DNA from: a virus
DNA: 33,167 nt
IMG/VR virus record: IMGVR_UViG_3300025162_000015
Coordinates: 1 to 33,167 of that record
Reading direction: 5' to 3' (one strand)
In this document: piece after piece, positions 30,228 to 33,167 of the stretch
Position numbering within the stretch: position 1 is the stretch's first letter
Layout: the number at the start of each line of letters is the position of its first letter
Notes under the pieces: generated by a model
Seen by the model: the letters and a program-made list of their open reading frames with translations, nothing else
What the model was told of the DNA's origin: nothing
The model's database searches: none
Program-made: the position numbers and the translations under genes

Positions 30228-30632
30228 ATGTCAAAAGAAACTAGCACGAAAGTAGCACGTGACCCAGACGGAAGATTGAAAAAAGGCGTGCAGTTAAACG
30301 CAGATGGCAGACCGAGAAAAGGTGAAACTTTAACAGATTTAATGCGTGCTTATTTAGACCAAAAGGAAGTGGGTCACGAACTTACCCGTAAACAAGAACT
30401 TGTACAGAAAATAGCTGCAATCGCCTATAAGGGTGATTTATTCGCAATCAAACTTATTTGGGCATATTTGGACGGTATGCCAAAACAAACAATCACAGTC
30501 GATACCGAAGATTCTAAAATAAACGTACTTGGTGACATTATTGATAAACTTTCAAAAGGAAAGACAGATGGAATTATCACAGGAACAACTGTTAGCCGCC
30601 TTACAGGTACTCCGACTATTTCGAGTAAATAA
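30228..30632 (+). CDS. Terminase small subunit candidate (DUF5681-like)
   Basis: 134 residues. RDPDGRLKKGVQLNADGRPRKGETLTDLMRAYL matches the start of DUF5681-type proteins (NP.GRP..G) and IAYKGDLFAIKLIWAYLDGMPKQTI the conserved helix-turn pattern usually encoded before phage large terminases. It would recognise phage DNA for packaging. It overlaps the large subunit start by 65 bp in another frame, so they are co-translated. Confidence 0.65.
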   Translation: MSKETSTKVARDPDGRLKKGVQLNADGRPRKGETLTDLMRAYLDQKEVGHELTRKQELVQKIAAIAYKGDLFAIKLIWAYLDGMPKQTITVDTEDSKINVLGDIIDKLSKGKTDGIITGTTVSRLTGTPTISSK

Positions 30633-31983
30633 TAAACCAGCCCTAGACATAATGTCGGCAGGTGAGTTTGATATATTTTGCGCCATTCTTTTTAAATTAA
30701 ATCCGCGTATTGCTTGTCTAGCGCCTACAGGCTATGGCAAGACTGAATTTATATCGATGGGTGTACTGGCACGAGTGGTGTTTTGTCATGAGGACTTCAT
30801 CATCGGTTCGGTTAAATTGGACACATCTGATTTGATTATGAGCAAAACAATCGGGCATATATTTGACGACCCTAGCTTTGTAATGCAACTCGAAGCTGAT
30901 AAAGACCAATCGTTTGACAGATTAAGACGTGAAAAGAAGAAAGACCATTTAACATTTAAAGGCGGTGGCTCAATCAAGATTGTTTCCGTACATGGTTCTG
31001 AATCTAATGTATCTAAAGCAATTGGCGAACATGTGCCAAACCTTGTACTGGACGAATCGCCATTACTAACACCATTACAGTATTTGGCTATTTTAAAGAT
31101 ATTAGAGGGAACGGGCGACTATAAAAAAACATTCCTTGTAGAGTTGGGCAACGCTGTTAATCGTAATCACTTTCTGCAAAATATAAAATACAATCCTCGT
31201 TATCTAAAAATCGATATAAGTTTAGAACAGGCAATTGCCGAAAAGCGTTTAGATGCGGAAAGTGTTGAAGAAAAACGAGGTCTACCTTTTTTTGAGCAGT
31301 TTTATGAATGTAAGTTTCCAGACGAAGATGATATAGATGCTCACGGCTACAGGCAGTTAGTATCACAAGACATTATACAACAGGCACAGATACCAGAATT
31401 CACAGATATTACCGCACCACTTAAATTAGGATTAGATGTAGGCGGTGGCGGTGATTTTAACGTGTTTTGTTTGCGTACATCAAAAGAAGCGTATTTTAGG
31501 AGCTGGAATAAAAGCAATGACACAATGTCCAATGTTACCGAAGTAGTAAGACTATTTGATGAGTGTATTACCACAAACTTTAATGGTTCAACTAAAGATA
31601 TTATCAAGTTACTAAAACCAATCGATGTATTTATTGACGATATTGGTATTGGGCGCGGTGTTACGGATAGACTTATTGAACTTGGTTATCAGGTCAATGC
31701 TGTAAATGTAGGCATGACAGCTACAGAGCCGGAGTTTAAGAATTCAAAAGCCGAATATTACTGGAACGCTATTCAATGGATTAAACAAGGCGGAAAACTT
31801 GTAGCTTCCGAAAAGTGGGTGCAGTTGTCGTGGATTAAATACAAAATATCAAGCGATAAGGTTTTACAGATTGAACCTAAAGACGAATTGAAGAAACGTA
31901 CTGGCAAATCACCAGACCATGCTGAATCATTTATGCTTACGTTTGCACGTTGTACGCCTTATGCTGATATTCGATTTATATAA
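30568..31983 (+). CDS. terL: Terminase large subunit
   Basis: 471 residues. ATPase: Walker A APTGYGKT (52-59), Walker B LVLDE (159-163). Nuclease: D290 in LKLGLDVGGGGD, FIDDIG (D357/D358), and D450HAES, an RNase H-like set of acidic residues. It pumps DNA into the prohead through the portal encoded next and cuts it. The start at 30568 has AAAGGA 9 nt upstream; a GTG at 30529 would lack a ribosome site. The last residues (ARCTPYADIRFI) are not truncated. Confidence 0.9.
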   Translation: MELSQEQLLAALQVLRLFRVNNKPALDIMSAGEFDIFCAILFKLNPRIACLAPTGYGKTEFISMGVLARVVFCHEDFIIGSVKLDTSDLIMSKTIGHIFDDPSFVMQLEADKDQSFDRLRREKKKDHLTFKGGGSIKIVSVHGSESNVSKAIGEHVPNLVLDESPLLTPLQYLAILKILEGTGDYKKTFLVELGNAVNRNHFLQNIKYNPRYLKIDISLEQAIAEKRLDAESVEEKRGLPFFEQFYECKFPDEDDIDAHGYRQLVSQDIIQQAQIPEFTDITAPLKLGLDVGGGGDFNVFCLRTSKEAYFRSWNKSNDTMSNVTEVVRLFDECITTNFNGSTKDIIKLLKPIDVFIDDIGIGRGVTDRLIELGYQVNAVNVGMTATEPEFKNSKAEYYWNAIQWIKQGGKLVASEKWVQLSWIKYKISSDKVLQIEPKDELKKRTGKSPDHAESFMLTFARCTPYADIRFI

Positions 31984-31988
31984 AAAAT

Positions 31989-32019
31989 GTATACGTTAAC
32001 ACTAAAATAGATGTATACG
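31989..32019 (+). promoter_or_regulatory. Weak late-type element before the portal gene, with direct repeat
   Basis: ATGTATACGT occurs twice, at 31987-31996 and 32011-32020, 24 bp apart. In the late-promoter register this gives GTATACGTT, 16 bp, TATACG, but the -10 would end 1 nt before the ATG. A TAAAAT at 32003-32008 is an alternative -10. Function uncertain; the repeat is real. Confidence 0.35.
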
Positions 32020-32020
32020 T

Positions 32021-33167
32021 ATGTCGTTTATATCAAATATTAAAAACTTTATAGGTAGCACGGCTCAAAAGTCTTTCAACTCGCAAGTGTTCGGTTATTT
32101 AAACAATGCGTCACGTCCTAGAATGGGTGAAAAGGAATATCTAAAAGCGTACCACGGTTGGGTTTACGCATGTGTTAATGCAATAGCCGAAGTTGTATCC
32201 CAAATGGATATTGTTTTGGAGAAAAAAACAAAAGATGGTTGGACTACAGTCGAGAAACACCAATCAACAGATGTTTTAAATGCGGTTAATAATTTCTATA
32301 CCTTTTCACAATTATTATTCAGTACACAGGCATTTTCAGAGCTTTCGGGTAACGCTTATTGGTATTGTCCGTCTAACTCTACAGGTACAGTTCCGAAAGA
32401 AATATGGCCATTAGACCCTACTAAAGTGGTAATAATAAAATCAAAGACCGATTATATCGACCACTACGAATTCACGAATGGTGCTGGTGAGGTTGTACGC
32501 CTTGAAACTTATGAAGTAATACACTTCAAAGATTTTAATCCCGAAGATGCGTTGCGTGGTGTAGGTCGTGTACAGGCGGCTGCAATTGCAATTGATACCG
32601 ATACTTTTAGTGCTGAATGGCAGAGAAACTTTTTCGGTAATTCTGCTATGCCGAGTGCGTTATTAAAAGTTCAAGGCAATCTAAGTCAGGAACAGTTCGA
32701 AAGAATCAAAGCCAGTTGGGACTCTAAGTTTCGCGGTGTACAGAATTCCGGAAAGATGGCGATACTTGAGGGTGGTACAGAATATCAAGCGCTGTCGCCA
32801 ACACAAAAGGAGATGCAGTATTCTGAAAGTAGAAAAGCCTTGCGTGATGAAATACTGGCATATTTTAGAGTTCCTAAAACTATACTAGGCATAACCGAGG
32901 ACGTTAACTTTGCTTCCGCACAGGTTACTGAATATGTATTCACTAAGTTTGTTTGCAAACCAAAAATGCAACGTATTGTCGATAACCTTAACGAATTCTA
33001 TCTGCCAATGTTTGGTTTGGTTAATTACGATTATAGATTTAGACTTTTAGACCCTGTACCAGAAAATAGAGAACAGCAAGTTGCTGAACGTGCTAGTGGC
33101 ATACAAAATTACTATATGACACCAAATGAAGCACGTGAACAAATGGGTCTTGAACCAATTGATGGTG
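32021..33167 (+). CDS. Portal protein, N-terminal part of portal-MuF fusion (continues at position 128 of the window)
   Basis: From the ATG at 32021 the frame stays open to the window end and, by the 127-bp overlap, continues through position 996. HK97-type portal features: YLKAYHGWVYACVNAIAEVV near residue 42-62, FSELSGNAYWYCPSN (~105-119), EVIHFKDFNPED (~165-176), GVGRVQAAAIAIDTD and the C-terminal YFRVPKTILGITEDVNFASA (~283-302). It follows the large terminase by 37 bp. ATG at 32011 is out of frame. Forms the dodecameric DNA channel and terminase dock. Confidence 0.9.
   Translation, partial: MSFISNIKNFIGSTAQKSFNSQVFGYLNNASRPRMGEKEYLKAYHGWVYACVNAIAEVVSQMDIVLEKKTKDGWTTVEKHQSTDVLNAVNNFYTFSQLLFSTQAFSELSGNAYWYCPSNSTGTVPKEIWPLDPTKVVIIKSKTDYIDHYEFTNGAGEVVRLETYEVIHFKDFNPEDALRGVGRVQAAAIAIDTDTFSAEWQRNFFGNSAMPSALLKVQGNLSQEQFERIKASWDSKFRGVQNSGKMAILEGGTEYQALSPTQKEMQYSESRKALRDEILAYFRVPKTILGITEDVNFASAQVTEYVFTKFVCKPKMQRIVDNLNEFYLPMFGLVNYDYRFRLLDPVPENREQQVAERASGIQNYYMTPNEAREQMGLEPIDG
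33041..33167. repeat. Copy of bases 1-127 (circular join)
   Basis: Identical to 1-127; see the first entry. Counting it once gives a 33,040-bp circle. Confidence 0.93.

Noticed and set aside
33041-33167. A biological direct terminal repeat at the ends of phage DNA
   Set aside because: The 127-bp repeat lies in the portal frame and has a common assembler overlap length; a circular contig explains it better.
1-33167. Recoded UGA (as in Gracilibacteria/Absconditabacteria phages)
   Set aside because: Several genes end at UGA in tight ATGA overlaps (9727, 22106, 24803), so UGA works as a stop.
1-33167. Integrase, attachment site or lysogeny switch
   Set aside because: No tyrosine or serine recombinase frame and no divergent repressor pair is visible; the small HTH genes alone do not show a temperate lifestyle.

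Overview
The window is one complete, circular, tailed-phage genome of about 33.0 kb. Bases 33041-33167 repeat bases 1-127 exactly, and the reading frame that starts at 32021 runs through this repeat into the frame at the window start, so the unique molecule is 33,040 bp cut inside the portal gene. Morphology is inferred to be siphovirus: HK97-type head genes, a tail tube protein, a frameshifting tail chaperone, a 606-residue tape measure, Dit and tail hub, and no sheath. Almost every gene reads rightward. The sequence is AT-rich. UGA serves as a stop (for example 9730 and 19190), so the standard bacterial code applies. I see no integrase, no tRNA, no CRISPR array and no DNA polymerase. The host is unknown. 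A DUF2341-like tail protein with glycine-rich and 14-residue repeats, together with the style of several small proteins, recalls phages of Patescibacteria (CPR), but this is an impression, not proof.

Layout. Late genes start with the terminase genes (30228-31983), pass through a portal-MuF fusion (32021 across the join to 996), protease and major capsid protein, then a large repeat-rich tail-surface protein (4911-8300), head-tail connectors (8341-10167), tail tube, chaperones, tape measure, tail tip and fibres (10378-17370), a lysis module (17358-18922) and three small genes ending in an HNH protein. A strong intrinsic terminator follows at 19667-19705. The early region starts right after it (promoter 19709-19737) with a structured leader RNA, a replication-initiator-like gene carrying an embedded candidate origin, and a run of small zinc-ribbon, HTH, SSB-like and membrane proteins. 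It continues with a membrane-anchored transglycosylase, two glycosyltransferases, a sigma-region-4-like protein, an HNH protein and a ParB-like/methyltransferase fusion.

Regulation is the most distinctive part. Early promoters have ordinary -35/-10 boxes (TTTACA or TTGACA, mostly 17 bp from the -10), and two of them carry the same 17-bp palindrome at the same place over the -35. Late promoters share a different architecture: GTATAAAAT, exactly 16 bp, then a TAWACT/TATAAT -10. Five good copies, one close variant and one or two weak ones precede structural genes. Several have the -10 only 6-8 nt from the ATG, so leaderless late mRNAs are predicted, while many early genes have clear Shine-Dalgarno sequences. 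A phage-encoded region-4-like protein (27840-28181) is the natural candidate for recognising the late -35 element. The early region also holds three strongly folded intergenic RNAs (19744-19843, 21303-21363, 24063-24149) whose wobble pairs all suit the + strand transcript.
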